NCBI GenBank assembly: GCA_958450365.1
Contig: CAUEEP010000732.1
Coordinates: 2,977,001-3,041,000, forward strand
Source of the DNA: Mesorhabditis belari
Lineage: Eukaryota > Nematoda > Chromadorea > Rhabditida > Rhabditidae
Direction of reading: 5' to 3'
Length of the DNA: 64,000 nucleotides
This document shows, one piece after another, positions 28,683 through 42,132 of this stretch. Position numbers and translations under genes: made by a program. The notes beneath the pieces are model-generated. The model saw nothing but the letters and a program-made list of their open reading frames with translations, had not been told where the DNA came from and made no database searches. Every line of letters starts with the position of its first letter. Positions within the stretch are counted from its first letter, which is position 1.

Positions 28683-31674
28683 TTATTCGGCATTTTTTGG
28701 TTCACTGAGTGGCTCCATCTCTTGTTCAACGGGAGTTCCCTCGATCTCTGAAATAAAAGGTCATTTTCATAAAAATTAGAATCCAAGTAAGCTCATTTCA
28801 TTGTGACAAAGCTGATACAAGAAATTTGATTGCAAGAGCAAAAAATTTAAGCAAATTGAAACTCTTATAGCAAATTTGCCTAACTCTAATATCTTTGTTG
28901 ATCTTTTTTGGTTGTTTGCAACAACGATTGTCCTGAAAACGTATTTAGATTGCTTTCGCCGGATGCAAGCCTAACAAGTCCTAGAGACTTTAAAACTCAA
29001 AGTTATTTACCTTGAATCGTTTCCGGTAAATGCTTGCTCATCGTTTCGGGGGAGGAAGAACCATGTGACGAGACAGGCCGACAATGCCAATACGCTGAAT
29101 GGGATGAGCATCGCGATCTTCCCGAATTTTTCCACAATCCACATTGAAATGAACGAGGCCGAGATAGCACCAACACGAGCAATTGTCGAACAGTAGCCCA
29201 TCGCCGTGTTACGAACCTAAATTTGAAAATTACAAGATAAAATACTACCCAATATTGCATTAAAAGAACTGACCACTGTAGGAAAGATCTCTGGAGTGAA
29301 TGTGTAAATCGAGGCGTAGACGGCAGTGATTGAACCCTTTACAATCATAAGCTGAGCAATCGACATCCATTGATTTACTAAAAATAATTTGAAACACTAA
29401 TTTTTGCCAAACATACACTCTGGCAGGAAAATATTGGCCAATAGGACGATTCCCGGAATTGCGAATCCTCCTGCAAGCACTGGTCGACGACCTAAAAATG
29501 AAAAATTTCTATTTTTGCAAAGACTTTTGCCTTTGCGTATTTAATAAGTTTCATTAAAAGAACCAAAGTGCATGCTCACCTATCCGATCGATCAAAAGAT
29601 AGACGATAACCAAAGCTGGCATTTCGATAAGCGCTCCTAAAATATTTTAAATAGATCAAAGACTAAACTAAATAACCAACCCATAATAAAGCTCACATAA
29701 AGATCGCCTCCAAGTACGTCGGGCTTCATGCCGAAGCCGTAGTAGATCATCGATACCACTGGCCTAAATGAAGAATTATTAAAGTTACCAAGGTAATGGT
29801 TAACTAGATGAAATAAAAAATACCATAAAAAGAAAACAGCTAGTGTTCTTCGTCGCATTTTCGGAGTCGCAATAAGATCCTGAAAAATAAAAAAATGAAA
29901 TTTAAAGTTAAAGCAAATAGCCTACCATCGTTGAGTATTTTTTCGTTGTGCCATCTTTCTTCGCTCCTTGATCTTGGTCCAGTTGTTCCCACCTAAAATA
30001 TTTCTTATTGGTGTTCATTTTATTATGCGTGCAGTTACTAAACACACCATTTATCGGGCAGAGTGACTCCGTTCATCTTGGCGGCCTTTTGTAGAACTTT
30101 GTCCGCTTCGTCCCATCGTTGCAACGAAACCAACCATCGCGCACTTTCCGGGACCAACCTGGATGCATTACTTTTTGGCTTCTTCAAAATCTAATACTTA
30201 CCACCAATACGTTAGAAAAATGACACCAGGTGCCGAGATAACCACATGAAGCCATTGGAAGTCCGTGATGTAATAGGCTGCACCACCCAAAATTACCTAA
30301 ATGACAAATGATTTGACAACTTGGTAAATGTGGCATTTGCAACAAACGGTCAACAGCTTTTACAAACCTGTCCAAGCGCGTAGAAAATCCCTGAAATGAC
30401 ACCGGCCAACTTTCGATACGACGGTCCCACTAGCTCCATTCCGATGATCACCGCAATAACAAAGATACCCGGATGAGCAAAGCCGGTGGCAGCTCTGAAA
30501 AGAAAAATTACTCTTCATACGAGGGTAAGCAAGAAGTATCACACCAATTTATAGCTTATAAGTCATCAAACTGACGTGTTAAACGCAAGAATCGCAAAAA
30601 TTACCGGAAAATGACGTACATCCACCAAACAGGCACAATCGACTGCATCATTCCTGCAATCATTTGCAAGATGATTGCGATAAAGAAGACTTTTTTTCGG
30701 CCAATCCTAGGAAAAAAAATGAATATGCCTGGAAGTGCTAAACTTACTTATCACCGAGGATTCCAAAAACGATGCTCCCCGCCATTTGTCCAGCATAATA
30801 ACCGGCTTGAACGACTGCTTTCAAGTAATGTCGATCACAGACGATATCCCACTAAAATTTGTCTATTAAAACCCATTGTTTATTTTATTCGACTCTAACA
30901 ACAAACTGTTTACCTTTTCTTGTGCGGTGAGGCTCATTTGTGAATGATCGAAGACATAGCCCGTACAAGTGTCGTTCCCGATTGAACACTTCACATAATT
31001 GCATTTAACATCCGGTTGGCCTCGATCCGATTCGTTTACTTTCGTCTTTGTTTTCTAAAGCAAAAAATAGACTAAAACTTCTATTAAATTTTCTACCAAA
31101 GCGAGCAAATTGCTTACCGTGTTCCAACAATCTTCAAGGTTTTCGTCAATGAGCTTGCTGGTTGTCCAATAGTTGGCCGTTCGAGAATCCGTTTCGGTTG
31201 GGAGAGCGCATCTAAAAAAAGCAATGTTGGTTGAAATCTATAAAAACTTCTATATTCTGATTAAAGTGCTTCAACCCCAAACAATTAGCTGACCTATATG
31301 GCGTGTTGTGGGCGGCAAAGGTCCAGCTGAAGGCGTGTAAGGCACAGAGCATTGTCGGGATTGTCACCAGCAGAAACTGCACTTTCTGGTACCTAAACAA
31401 AAAATGTATTGGAGTTTAATTCTTTATATTGATAGTTCTCTGAATTGGTAATATTCACAAAATTTGTATTAACATGGCTAAAAGCAAAAATGGCAAGTTT
31501 TCAAATTGAATATTAATTGAAGCTTGAAAGCTTTCAGATTACGCTGAATCAATGAAACTCTTAAAACAATAAAGAGTCAAACATTTTCAAAACTTTAGTC
31601 TAACTATAAAAAGTTTAAAAAACATACCTGCCCATTTCGCCAAGATGGCTGAAGAGGAACTCGTCGAACTTCAT
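28683..31674 (-). CDS. SLC22-type organic ion transporter (MFS), with one frameshift
   Basis: Predicted 12-TM plasma-membrane carrier of the organic cation/anion transporter family; substrate cannot be told. Seventeen coding exons, about 543 aa, normal for SLC22: 31628-31674, 31294-31392, 31118-31211, 30914-31054, 30748-30851, 30605-30706, 30368-30494, 30202-30296, 30048-30158, 29926-29992, 29824-29879, 29681-29763, 29580-29636, 29417-29491, 29274-29377, 29011-29216, 28683-28747. The start MKFDEFLFSHLGEMGRYQ is preceded by an in-frame TAA. A long Cys-containing extracellular loop follows TM1. ESARWL follows TM6 and TPEIFPT precedes TM11, as in the family. In the exon at 29011-29216 a run of five G on the plus strand (29048-29052) is one base too long: the frame that follows gives the expected PETMSKHLPETIQ ending and splices in frame to the last exon, while the uncorrected frame stops early. 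Confidence 0.88.
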
Positions 31675-34600
31675 CTTTTCCGACGACGCGTTTGTCGGTG
31701 TTGTTTCCTTCGTTGAGCTACTGCTTGACGATGCACATTAATCGGAGTTGGATTTACTGAAAAAACACAAACATCAATTAGAAAATGGAAAGAAAAGAAA
31801 GAACATAAAAAGCCAGAGTTTTCCCATCCCTAGTAACCGGTAATTAGCGATGGTAGAAAAGAATCTATTTCAAGTGTTGCAACGATTTATCTCATTTAAA
31901 TACGACTTGTTTTCATTGTTCATTATTGGCAACTGGCCAGTAATTTGTGGTATATCGCTTTGTTGATTGAAAAGAAAGAGGAGATTTTACAATGCGACCC
32001 CGAGCGATACACAAGAGATATCAAGGAATCGGCGCAAATAAAGCTGTCAGTGCTGATTTCAACGTAATTTTGTAAAATTTCAACAAGAATTCAATAGCTT
32101 CTTAAATTCTTCAAATTAGTGCTGGTTCCGGATTAAAAATTTATAGAATTTCCCTGAGTATTGCGCTGTTTAGGCCAAAAGGGTTTGGAGAAAATTGCCT
32201 TAATTTCCTTTGGCAAAGAGGGTAAAGGAGTAGCAAAGCTCGTAAAATTTTCTTAGATTAGAAAAAAAAATATCTCACCTAACCATTTTTACCCAAGTAT
32301 ACAGTAAAAACTCTAATAGAATGGCCGGCCGTTCTATTTTTCAACCCCTCAAAATCGGTCGGCCAAAAAAGTAAGTAAGGGTCCCCTACATGAATCAAAA
32401 ATTTATTTTTCCTTGAAAACCGTTTTAAACGATAGTCCTTGGCTTAAAACGTATGCAGAACATGTTTTAGAGTGAAAATATTTTCTTACCCGGAGCCTCT
32501 AGAAATTTTCCTGAAAAAAATCCCTGTGATTTTTTTTCTTATTTTTTAAAAACTGTCCAACCAATTTTATTGCCGATGATAGTTTTGGAATATTTATGCC
32601 CAATTCTATCCATTCCCGTCAAAAAAATGTCCCAAAAGTCGATATTTCGAGGGGTCAGAGGTTTTTAGTTTTTACGATAGTATAAATTTTGAGTGTCCCC
32701 TCTCTGAATTTTCAGTTTTTAGTCCATTTCTCAAAAACTAGTGGATGGTTCTGGAAGTTCAAAATACCATTCAATAGCAATTTTTTTTGCAAAATTTGCG
32801 CATTTAATTCTAGTTTTACCCTTATACGTTTTCAATAAATATTCCAGAATATTCAACTGTCATCTGTTTTTGAGAAAGGGACTAAAAACTAAAAATTCAC
32901 AATGGACACTCGAAATGTATAAAGTACAGCAAAGGAGAATGGTTAAAAAAGGCAAAATTTACTACAACTACAGCCGGGTTTTTATATGCAAATTATAAGT
33001 CCACAGTTTAGAAAAGAGCACCAATATGCAAATTGATTTTGAAAGTCGGTAGGCTTAAAATTTTCTGCCAAAAGTCGACAGACTGGGGTTAGGCGCGGAA
33101 AAAGTAAACGAGCATGGGCAAATGGATGGGATAACGGGGAGATGAGTGAAGTGCCTTGTATGCCCACCTGTCGCTCAATCCCCTCATCCCTAACCCTGTC
33201 TCCTTTCCACCCGATTACAATAGCCTTTCCGGGCTTCTCTTTCAAAACTCAACTCTATAAAAAGCCTCAAAATTCACTCTAAAAGCATCAAAAATTTGAT
33301 CTGACAGTCGGAAGGGTTGGCCGACAATTTGGAATTCAAAATAAAATCACTGCTATGTGAAATTTGTACATTGCTCGAAGAGGAATGTTGAAAAATTATT
33401 AAACAAAATACGAATTTTGAATCATGGTATAACAAAAAGTGTTTTAGAATGGTGAATCAATTGTTCCATTTTTCTGAGGAATTGCCTCGCTTCAAGAAAA
33501 GGAGAATTTTTAGTCTGGAAGCTGGAAAAAGGGGAAGTATATCGCCGTATCCTTTAATCAGATAACCCACAAAGAACTACACACCACTCTCGTCGCAAGG
33601 ACAACAAAAAAAAATCAAAAGGCTAAATCAAAACAAAAAATATGTGACGAGTGGGAGTTAAAATCTAGAAGGGAAAAGGGAACGTTTTCCTCAAAATCCC
33701 CTGAAATCTTTAAAAAGCCGTAAAACCCAGAAAGGGAAAAACGTACGCGGCCCATAGGATTGATCCAAAGAAAAGACACGAGGGACTCCTCCCTCCAAGT
33801 GACTTCTCTTTTTGGGATGGGAGATTCCCCGCAAAACGATTCAGAAAACAAGGAAAGGGGGAAACCTTATAGTTAGAAAGACAGAGTCCTCTGTGTTGCG
33901 GAATGCAACCCAAAATATCCAGTCTGCCTGTCGACAACATTGCTAATTCATTAAAGGTCGCGGAAGAAAAATTGTCTTTAATTTAAGCAGCTAAATATTT
34001 CAAAACTTTCATTGGACAAAATCAAAGCTACAGTACCCACCAAGTACAATAGGCATTCAGTTTATGCAAATTACACTTGAAGTCAGCTTTATATCAGCTT
34101 TATAGCTTTTTATGATCGATCGAAAACTCGTTTTTAAAAAAGTTTTTAGGATGCTTCTATCTAAACATCCTGGAATGATTCTCAAAAGAGAGGATGACTT
34201 AAAAGAAGAGTGCGGTCATAAAAATGACACATCTCAGTAAATAAAGACACAATTTTTGATCAAGAGCGAAACTAAACAAAAACGCGCAATCCAGACTTTT
34301 CGTCGCCACAAACCACTGCTTACCGCACAAGTTACCCCGGTTTCAGTGTTGCCAAAATTGAACAAAAACGAACATTGAACTTAGCAAGTTCTCGTAAGAA
34401 AACAGCAGCAAGTAGTCGAAGAAAGAGCGCCGCGAGTGAGAAGGGCAAATTCGAGGAGCGTGGGAGCATTTCGGGTTTCGAAAGACGAAGGCATTCCCCT
34501 TGGAAACATCCATTGTTCTCCCCAGAGATCCACCCCTTACCCTTCTCACTCTTTCTACAAACAAAAATCTAATATTCCGTTGAACCCGAATCCAGCTGCC

Positions 34601-35117
34601 AACACATGTTCAAGTACTAACAAACTCCAGAATACATGATGAGCATATAAATAAATCTTTGATCTTCGTGGCGCATCCCTAACGTAGAAGCAAACGAACT
34701 CCAATAAATAATTTATTAGAAGATTACGCCCAGAAACAACTTTAAAGCAGTGACAAACGTATGCTCAGCCGAAAAATTCTACTGCTTACACAAATCATGT
34801 GCTAACAAATGAAAATTTTCCATCAAAATGAACATAATACCTTAACAGATTGAAAACGGAGATAAATAGCATGAAAAAATGAAACCTTAAAATAAATAAA
34901 GTTTGAGGTAAAAACAATAAAATTCCAAAAAGTTTATGGGTGAAAAGAGTTTTGGGATGTTTATCAAAGGATACAATCTGTAAAAACAATGTAACAAAAG
35001 AGAGTGGCAAATAAATAAAAGGGAGTTGGAAAAAAATTGGCATCTATAACAACGAGTGAATCACGTAAAATATGACCATTTAGCTGAAATGGAAAAATCT
35101 TACAATAATAACTCGAA
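31675..35117. other. Intergenic region between SLC22 gene and plp-1
   Basis: No supported gene. Contains an inverted repeat with about 60-bp arms at roughly 32681-32930 (CAGTTTTTAGTCCATTTCTC and its approximate complement), and a sequence like a MITE family A end at about 32303 (TACAGTAAAAACTCTAATAG). Plus-strand ORFs at 34375-34639 overlap each other in two frames and match nothing I know. Confidence 0.5.
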
Positions 35118-36330
35118 TTATTCAGCGGTCCCGTCAACTTTCTCCGTTGGAACCTGAAAAAAAAAAAAGAGTATAAAATAGTAGAGTTAAAAGTTACTTT
35201 TTCAAAACCGTCGATGATCTCGCTGAGAGTGTCTCGAAATTTCGTCAACGAATTCAATGGAACGGTGATTGAGGTGCGGAAGCCGGAAGCCTGCTTCACC
35301 TAAATTATTATTATTATTGCTCATGATCAAGTTATGAGAATTTTTACACAACTATTCTTTAGACCAGTAGCAGAACCTCCACATGTTCTTAGAAATTCAT
35401 ACTATTTTGCAATAATAAATCAAGTGCGCCCACCTCTGAGATCCTCAAAAGCTACCACGGTCATTACTTCCACTGTCAAAGTAGAACATCTTGCCGCCTT
35501 CACCGCGAAACTAAAAAATAATGAATCAAGGCATAAACAAAACAATTAGGTAACCTGTTTAGCCTCTGGAAGATTTGCTGGTGAAATATGTTCATCCAAA
35601 TATCCCTCGGAATATTTCTCGATGAGTTCCCGTAAAGTCGCGAGAAGTTCACCGATACCCTCTCCCGGAATCACCACCTGAACTTTCTGCTTTTTGTTGG
35701 GTGGAAATTTTATTGCACTTATAAACAAACCTGGCTTCGAGACATGCGAGCGTTGTAAGAGGTCGCCGCGTTCTAAACCTTTTCATATAAGACATTAACA
35801 GTTAAGTGTATACGGTTTGAGCAATTCGCAAGAAACGTCCCCGAGAGTTCTGCTTGAGATCCAAATAATAGCGCCTGGTTTCATAATTCAACGTCTCTGA
35901 CTTCAGTTCAACGTCTTTCTAAACAAAAGTTCATTAAAGTTAAATATATCGTTAATTCACCTCGGCTTCTTTGTCTGGTGTCTCATCGGAAAACGCTTTG
36001 AGGATCTCAATCTTCTCGGCCAAGGAAACCGCTGCCGACATAGTGAGAATGATGCGCGATTTGTGATTGTTTCCCATCTAAATTTCCCACAAGAATTCTC
36101 AAGCTTCTACTACTTATAGCTAACGCAATTTCTGTTTCGACAGCATCAAACAAAAAAAATACCTCAGCTATCTTGATGAAACGTCCTCGCTTGTTCTGCT
36201 TGGCATCCACGTAGAAGCGTTTGTATTGAATGTTGAGAACCTTACTCTCAAGATCGTCTTCGTTTGGCTGCCCACCTTGCGCCACTCGCCGTTCACCAGG
36301 TTGTTCCCTATCTTCACTGCTATGAGACAT
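35118..36330 (-). CDS. plp-1: Pur-alpha-like single-strand nucleic-acid-binding protein, one frameshift
   Basis: PUR proteins bind purine-rich ssDNA/RNA; worm PLP-1 acts in transcription and germline/embryonic RNA control (family knowledge). Eight exons, about 259 aa: 36163-36330, 35961-36077, 35814-35918, 35731-35772, 35555-35686, 35434-35510, 35198-35299, 35118-35153. Three PUR repeats are visible, each with the F/Y-x-D-x-x-x-N-x-R-G-x-F pattern: [40 protein letters not shown] and [14 protein letters not shown]. The start ATG directly follows a TTTTAG acceptor, suggesting trans-splicing at the A of ATG. In the exon at 35434-35510 the run of four A on the plus strand (35447-35450) is one short; adding one base restores LRISE and the phase-0 junction. 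Confidence 0.9.
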
Positions 36331-36799
36331 CTAAAATCAGTGTGATTGAAAGAAAGTTAATTAGGCAGCACTGGGATCATCATAACCAAATCAAATTAAT
36401 GTCTAATTGTTCACAACACCTTTCACTAAAACCAATAATTCATTGATTGAAAAATTCAAAAATATGTGTTACAAAGATACCTTTTATTCTACTGCACAAA
36501 ACGTTAGCACTCATTGATAAAAGTTATAGGTCTCTAACCCCAATCATCAATATCGAAACTCAGTAGTCTGCAAAACATTTATTTTCAGCAAAACAACGTT
36601 ACAATAACAAGAAACCCGTACAAAATCAGCAAGAAATAAGAGATCAAAAAGACGTAAAAGTGAAAGTGCCATAAGAAATACTTGTAAAACCAAAGAAAAA
36701 CAAATATGAACCAAAAACAATTCTAAATTCTAAATCAATTCGATTGACCAGCAAAACAATATTCAAATAAATAATCTCAAAAGTGCAAAAATGTTCCGA
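36331..36799. other. gon-4 to plp-1 spacer
   Basis: 469 bp, AT-rich, no ORF. Short enough for the two same-strand genes to be co-transcribed with trans-splicing at the plp-1 ATG. Confidence 0.5.
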
Positions 36800-39700
36800 T
36801 CAACTTCCAACCTCCATTCCTTCCTAAAAAATTATATGTATCAAAATCTTGTGACAAAAGCCCACCTGTACTGATATCAAAAATTTCAATCGTTCTTCAA
36901 CTAATTCCTTTGAGATTGCCAATTCTTGTGAAGCGTACATCGCAATATTCTCGAGAGCATCTTCCATCTGAATTAATTTGTTATTTGTGAAGAATCTTAA
37001 TGAAGATAATGGAGGCAGAAAAACCTCACCTCATTATAAGAATTCACCAAATATGTGTCATCTTCAATAGACCAACTCAGCGGTTGTTTGGTTGCCCGTT
37101 TCTTCACATTTTTACTTTGTTCTTCCTTTTTGTCGTAACTCGGTTGAGCATTCACGTATTGCCCCGTTGAAGTATAGACTTGTAGCCTACCATTTGACGT
37201 CACGCAGCAGGACGTGCCCTAAATTTAATTTAATAAGAGGAGTGACCAGAAATACTAAACAGTATTTACCTTTTTATGAAATGACTTATTTGGTAGTATT
37301 GCGGATAAATCTTCAATAACTTCGAAATTTTGTGATTGAGACGACGATATGTTGCCCTGGCTTGTCGATGCAGTTAAATCAAGAAACTCGAACATTTGTG
37401 CTTCAATGCTAAATCAAAATAGAATTGAAATAAACAAAGTAGTGTTTTACGAATGATCGGTAATCGTCCATGGGCACTTGCGTTTGAGTTGTTTCAAAAG
37501 CGCTGGTTGATTCGAAAACACAGTCTCCAATCGATTCCACAACTCTTTCTCGTCATAGTTTACCTCGACACCTAAACTGTAACTTAAAAACTAGAAACAG
37601 CTTTGAACATACAAATTTCTAGAAGTTGCTTCAAAACCTGTTTGTGATTAAACCGTATTTTCCCGGGTGGAGAGTACTTCTAAATTGGTTCATTGGCTTG
37701 AAAATTCCCTGACAAACTACCTCAATTGTTAGCAAAAGCTCAAACGCATTCTCGTAGCTGCATCGAAGAGGTTGTCGCAAATAATCGCTGGGGATTGTGT
37801 GCACCGGTAGAAGGAATGACAACAAGCAGAGTACATGTTCGTGTAATGGTAGAAGAACTGTCACCATCTTTTGCCACATCTAAAGTCGAAGTAAACACTG
37901 TGAGCAACATAATCAATACTTCGATTGAAGGTGCAGAGTCGAGAATCAAAGCATACAATCGATTTCGAATATCATCGTGAAGGGAGAGACGAAGATCAAT
38001 ATCTGCTTTGATTTTACTAAAATAACTAGGTAATCTAAAAACCGTTCCAAAGAATACCAAATTAAAAAGTGGCCTCCTTGGATGTTGATTGGTCGCTTGC
38101 TGGTATCTCCATCGTCTCCACGATTTCGCTGAGCACGTGCCGTCTTTCGTTTCATCAAGGAAACAATCGAGCGATCTTCACTTTCTTCTATATTTTCCAC
38201 GTCTAAAAAGAGGCGCACTGGCATTGTTTTTCAAATAAGACAAAATTTACCGTTAGAATTCGAGTTATCGGGACAAAGCATCGATGTCGATAGTGCTTTT
38301 GACTAAATTCAGAAATTAGCAAAGACATTTTGATAATTTAAGGATGATGGAATTGCTGTTAAGCACCTAATTATCTAATATTAAGTTAGTCCTCCAATCT
38401 CTAAAGTGCCAAAATTATTAGAAACTAAAAAAAAATTGTTTTTATCACCTTATTTTGTCGGTTTTCTTTTGTAGAGGTAAACAAGGTGCGTCCGGGGTTT
38501 CCGATTAAAGCCGGGACTGCTTGATTGGACCTCATTGAGGGCGACCACATCCTCGAACAATCTTCGCGTCTAAAAAAGTACATAAATAAAAACTCATAAA
38601 ACAAATACACCTTGGCGTAAGTGGAATATCACGTGAAGGTGACATGCTTCTCGGGAATTCACCATCGGGGTCGCGCAAAAGTCGAGCTCGGGTGACAAAG
38701 AATGTATCGGTGTTGTCGGGATAGGCGACTCCATTCTTGGTTTGCTCTCAAAAAAGTCAATTTCATTACACGACTTCTTCTAATTATAGCATATTTACCA
38801 GCAAACACCTGCTAATTTGCTAGAGAAGTTAAAATAAAAGCGTCCTAGAAAAGATACTACGGTAGAAAGAGCAACAAATAAGTATTCCATAAAATCTATG
38901 CACATTCAATGAGCCAAAGTTGTTAAAGACTCTCAAGAGTTATCATCACAAAAAACAAATACAGTCGAACTTCTCTATAACGACCTTCTACAAAACGATT
39001 TTGAAATTCTAAAAGATGCCCCTAATTTCTGCGTAGCTGCCCAATTAGGGGCAATCGTTGCCCGCACAGGGCAGCTACGCAGAAAATGTGGGGCGCGTGT
39101 TAGGATCGTTATATAGAAATTTTCGGTCCCTTCGATATCGTTATAGAGAAGTTCGACTGTAATGATAAAAGAAACTTTGAGCCAAAATGGTTTCAAAGCA
39201 CTCGGCCAGGAATCCATCGGTCCAACAATTCGTAACGGTTGCTTAAAATTCCAATCTAACTTCAATGTGCCATTGTTAGCTTGCTAAATTTAAAACTAGA
39301 ATTGCTTTCAAAATATTATTACCATTATCATTTGACTCAATGGATCGGTCGATTTATCTTTGCACTTTCGTCGCAAATGATATTCAATCTGTTGTGGGTT
39401 TTTGGTGGGCAGCAAATGCTTTGAGATTAGTACTGATCTAAAAGTAAATTTTAAAATACAAAAATAACTATACACTTTTTCTGCCCCCGGTTTGATGCCC
39501 GAGCTCTGTGCTTCTCGATGTGTCCGAATTGAATAAGCCCTAGTATGAGCAGCAAATTCTCTGAATGAGTGAAAGAAGAGTAAGATGTAGACGTCGGAAT
39601 TGCATTCATCGCACACTATAGAGAGGATAATCAAAATAAGTAGCTTTAAAATTACTTCAGGTACTAGTTCTGGGTAAAAAATCGCTTCTGAAGTTCTCAA

Positions 39701-41911
39701 AAGCTCCCATACTTCGGGACGAGGCAAAGACCCTAAAGCACAAAATTTACACACAACCAAATTTGTAAAGCGAACGGGCATGTGTTGGCATCTCGGGTGT
39801 GGGCCTCAAAAATATGTGCATGTTTGGATCCCAATTATTTATCTAAACTAACGACTTTCACTAATAAGCAATAAAGTTCGTCAACCTTTGTTGTATTGGT
39901 GGCTTCATGGCATGTGGAAATAGCGGCTGGCATATTTTTAATGTTAAACATACCATTTGGATTGTGCTCATAGAACAAGATATCCAATTCGTTCTAAAAC
40001 TAATTAATAATTAGGAAATTAAAATTATTGAACTCACAATCATAGCTAGGAAGCGACCTCGAAACCCCGCCAATGTGTCATCAAAATTACAAGCAACAAC
40101 CATTTGCGTCAGAAGTTGTACGTGCTAAATGCATATATGGTTACATAAACAAAAGTTTGATGCCTCTAGAGTAAGTACTATAAATCAGAATAACAAGAAC
40201 TATCTACTTGTTCAAGTTGAGTCTTCAGCTGTGCTACTTCGCAGTCCCGAAACTTTTTAGGTCCGTTGCCTAACAAACGTGCCGAGTTGCTATCATCAAC
40301 GAATTGCAAGTCCGGTTCCTAAAAAAGGCAAACTAATTAAAGAGAGATAAAACCACCTTCGCAACGATTATTTCAGTTGATTGCCTAGGTTTGCTCTTGG
40401 TGCGTCGTTGCCTTTTTGAGTTAATCTAAAAAATTTTTTTGGAATGTTATCAAAGCCACAAACCTGATTAATTAGCTCTTCGGTCGGCGCCAATCCTGTC
40501 AAGAAAAGTTCCGTTTCCTCCACAGTCAGATCAGTCAGAAGCGCCGTTGTTTCACGTTCTAAAGAATCGATCGTTGTGCAAAGAGAGCATTATCGATACT
40601 AGTTATTTCGGTCGCACGATCTCGTCGAATCTCTTCCGGCTCTTTTTCAACTTCCTCAAATTCACAAGTGGCCGGCACGAATTCTTCGTCTTCCTCTTCG
40701 TCATCGGGTAAAGGCACTAAAGAAAATAAAATTATAACTTACTATTGTTAAAGATACTGACTTGCCGCCGTGTTGATCGATTGACAGAAACCAAGATATT
40801 CCGGATCCACATTAGAATAAACCTAATTTACCAAATACTACATGTTGCTAACAAGTTTTCTCACTTCCTGATTAGAGCAAGCAAAAAGTTCCCGTTTCTC
40901 TTCTTCCAAAGCATCACTTGTAGCTGTCAGATTGAGATTTGCTTTTGATCTCGTGCTGTACTTCCAAGGTACCCGCTCGCTGATTTCTTCATTCAACATG
41001 TCGTCTAACTAAAGTACAGCTTTGATGTGAGTAAACGGTTTGCGCTTTACAAAATTTTGAACTATTATCAAAAAACATATCAAACTAGATCCGTATTTAT
41101 AATTGCAACTTACATTTAGCTGCATATCAGAATTGCTGTCATATGGTTCAACAATTGCGATTGGATCCGGTTGTCTCGAGGTGGAAGCTTCGACAACCAG
41201 CGGATAAAATGGTTCTTTAAGAAGTTCCAACTCTCGTTCTAGCTCTAATTCCAAAGCCGTTTCACTGCCAGAAGTAGACGACGTTTCTGATTCGGAGCTT
41301 GATTCATCGGCTACGTCAACTTCATGAAGCGTGGGGTCGCTTTCTGGTTCGTAGTCTCCATCAAAGGCATCTTCTTCCTCATAGTTGACGTTTAGAAAAG
41401 TCCGTTGCGCTCGCGAAATTTGAGTGCAAGATTCGTCCGCCTAAAATTTAAGTGTGGATTTTGAAAGACATTTGAGTCAGCCTATAAATTTGATCGAATT
41501 TATAAAACATATGCACATGCTAACCTTATCATTTTCATCTATTCATACAGCAAACATAGATACCTTCAATCGACTGGGTCCAGCCTTGGAGCGCGTGATT
41601 TTGAGAGTGGGAATCCCTTGGGTATCATGTGACAAGACTTTTGTGATGATTTCCGGGGTGTAAAGGCACTAAAAATTGAATTTAATAAAGTTGGTGCACA
41701 TACCACAAACCTTTAGCACCGATTTTATGTTTGTCGCGCTCATGTTATATTTTTCTCCCAAGCTCTCAATGTTGTTACAAACATCATCCAATCCGCTTTC
41801 ATCTAAATTGATTCGTGTTTCGAAGTTTTATCTAGGTATCTAAGTTTAAACATCTAAAACACAAAAGCGTTAAAAATTACCTTCTGGCGCGTCATCCGCA
41901 CTTGCATTCAT
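36800..41911 (-). CDS. gon-4: GON-4 / GON4L-like nuclear regulator
   Basis: GON-4 is a nuclear protein needed for worm gonadogenesis; GON4L proteins act in transcription and cell-cycle control (family knowledge). I trace about 29 short exons, roughly 1,075 aa, from MNASADDAPE at 41911 to a TGA at 36800-36802. Conserved blocks in order: an N-terminal region ending ITRSKAGPSRLK; a long acidic/Ser stretch (exon about 41114-41442); DDEEEDEEFVPA followed by RRDRATEITK; the block HVQLLTQMVV; NLLLILGL then LLPTKNPQQIEYHLRRK; PFWLK; two helical segments resembling PAH modules (LLSFLLPVHTIPSDY); and a C-terminal SANT/Myb-like segment starting LSWSIEDDTYLV. The start lies 4 nt behind a TTTAG acceptor and 220 bp from the ECSIT stop, consistent with a downstream operon gene. 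Introns are as short as 40 nt (37880-37919). Confidence 0.88.
38962..39159. mobile_element. 198-bp pogo/Tc1-like MITE in a gon-4 intron
   Basis: Perfect inverted ends CAGTCGAACTTCTCTATAAC and complement, flanked by TA on both sides (38960-38961, 39160-39161), as expected for the Tc1/mariner/pogo superfamily. A second palindrome (CTGCGTAGCTGCCC / GGGCAGCTACGCAG) lies inside. No coding capacity. Confidence 0.85.
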
Positions 41912-42132
41912 AGGACTAAAGATGTTTTGTGCACCTCATATTTTCAATTCATAAGCATAAGTATTGGTTGTATTTCATACAAGGGATAGAGCAAAGACGA
42001 TATATGAAACTCTTTATCAATTTCGCAAAAACTAAACAAAAAGGAATAACGATAAAACTAAATTCAAACAATAGCAACAACTAAATTCTAAAAGACGGCT
42101 AGGTTTTATACAGAGACTAGTTCTATCAATAA

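Noticed and set aside
34375..34639. Overlapping plus-strand ORFs with Ser/Arg/Lys-rich start
   Set aside because: Two frames are open over the same DNA and neither resembles a family; no splice or start evidence.
37880..37919. Apparent frameshift in gon-4 between KIKADIDLRL... and MWQKMVTV...
   Set aside because: Explained by a 40-nt intron with a GTATTG donor and CTTTAG acceptor; phases on both sides are 0, so no error here.
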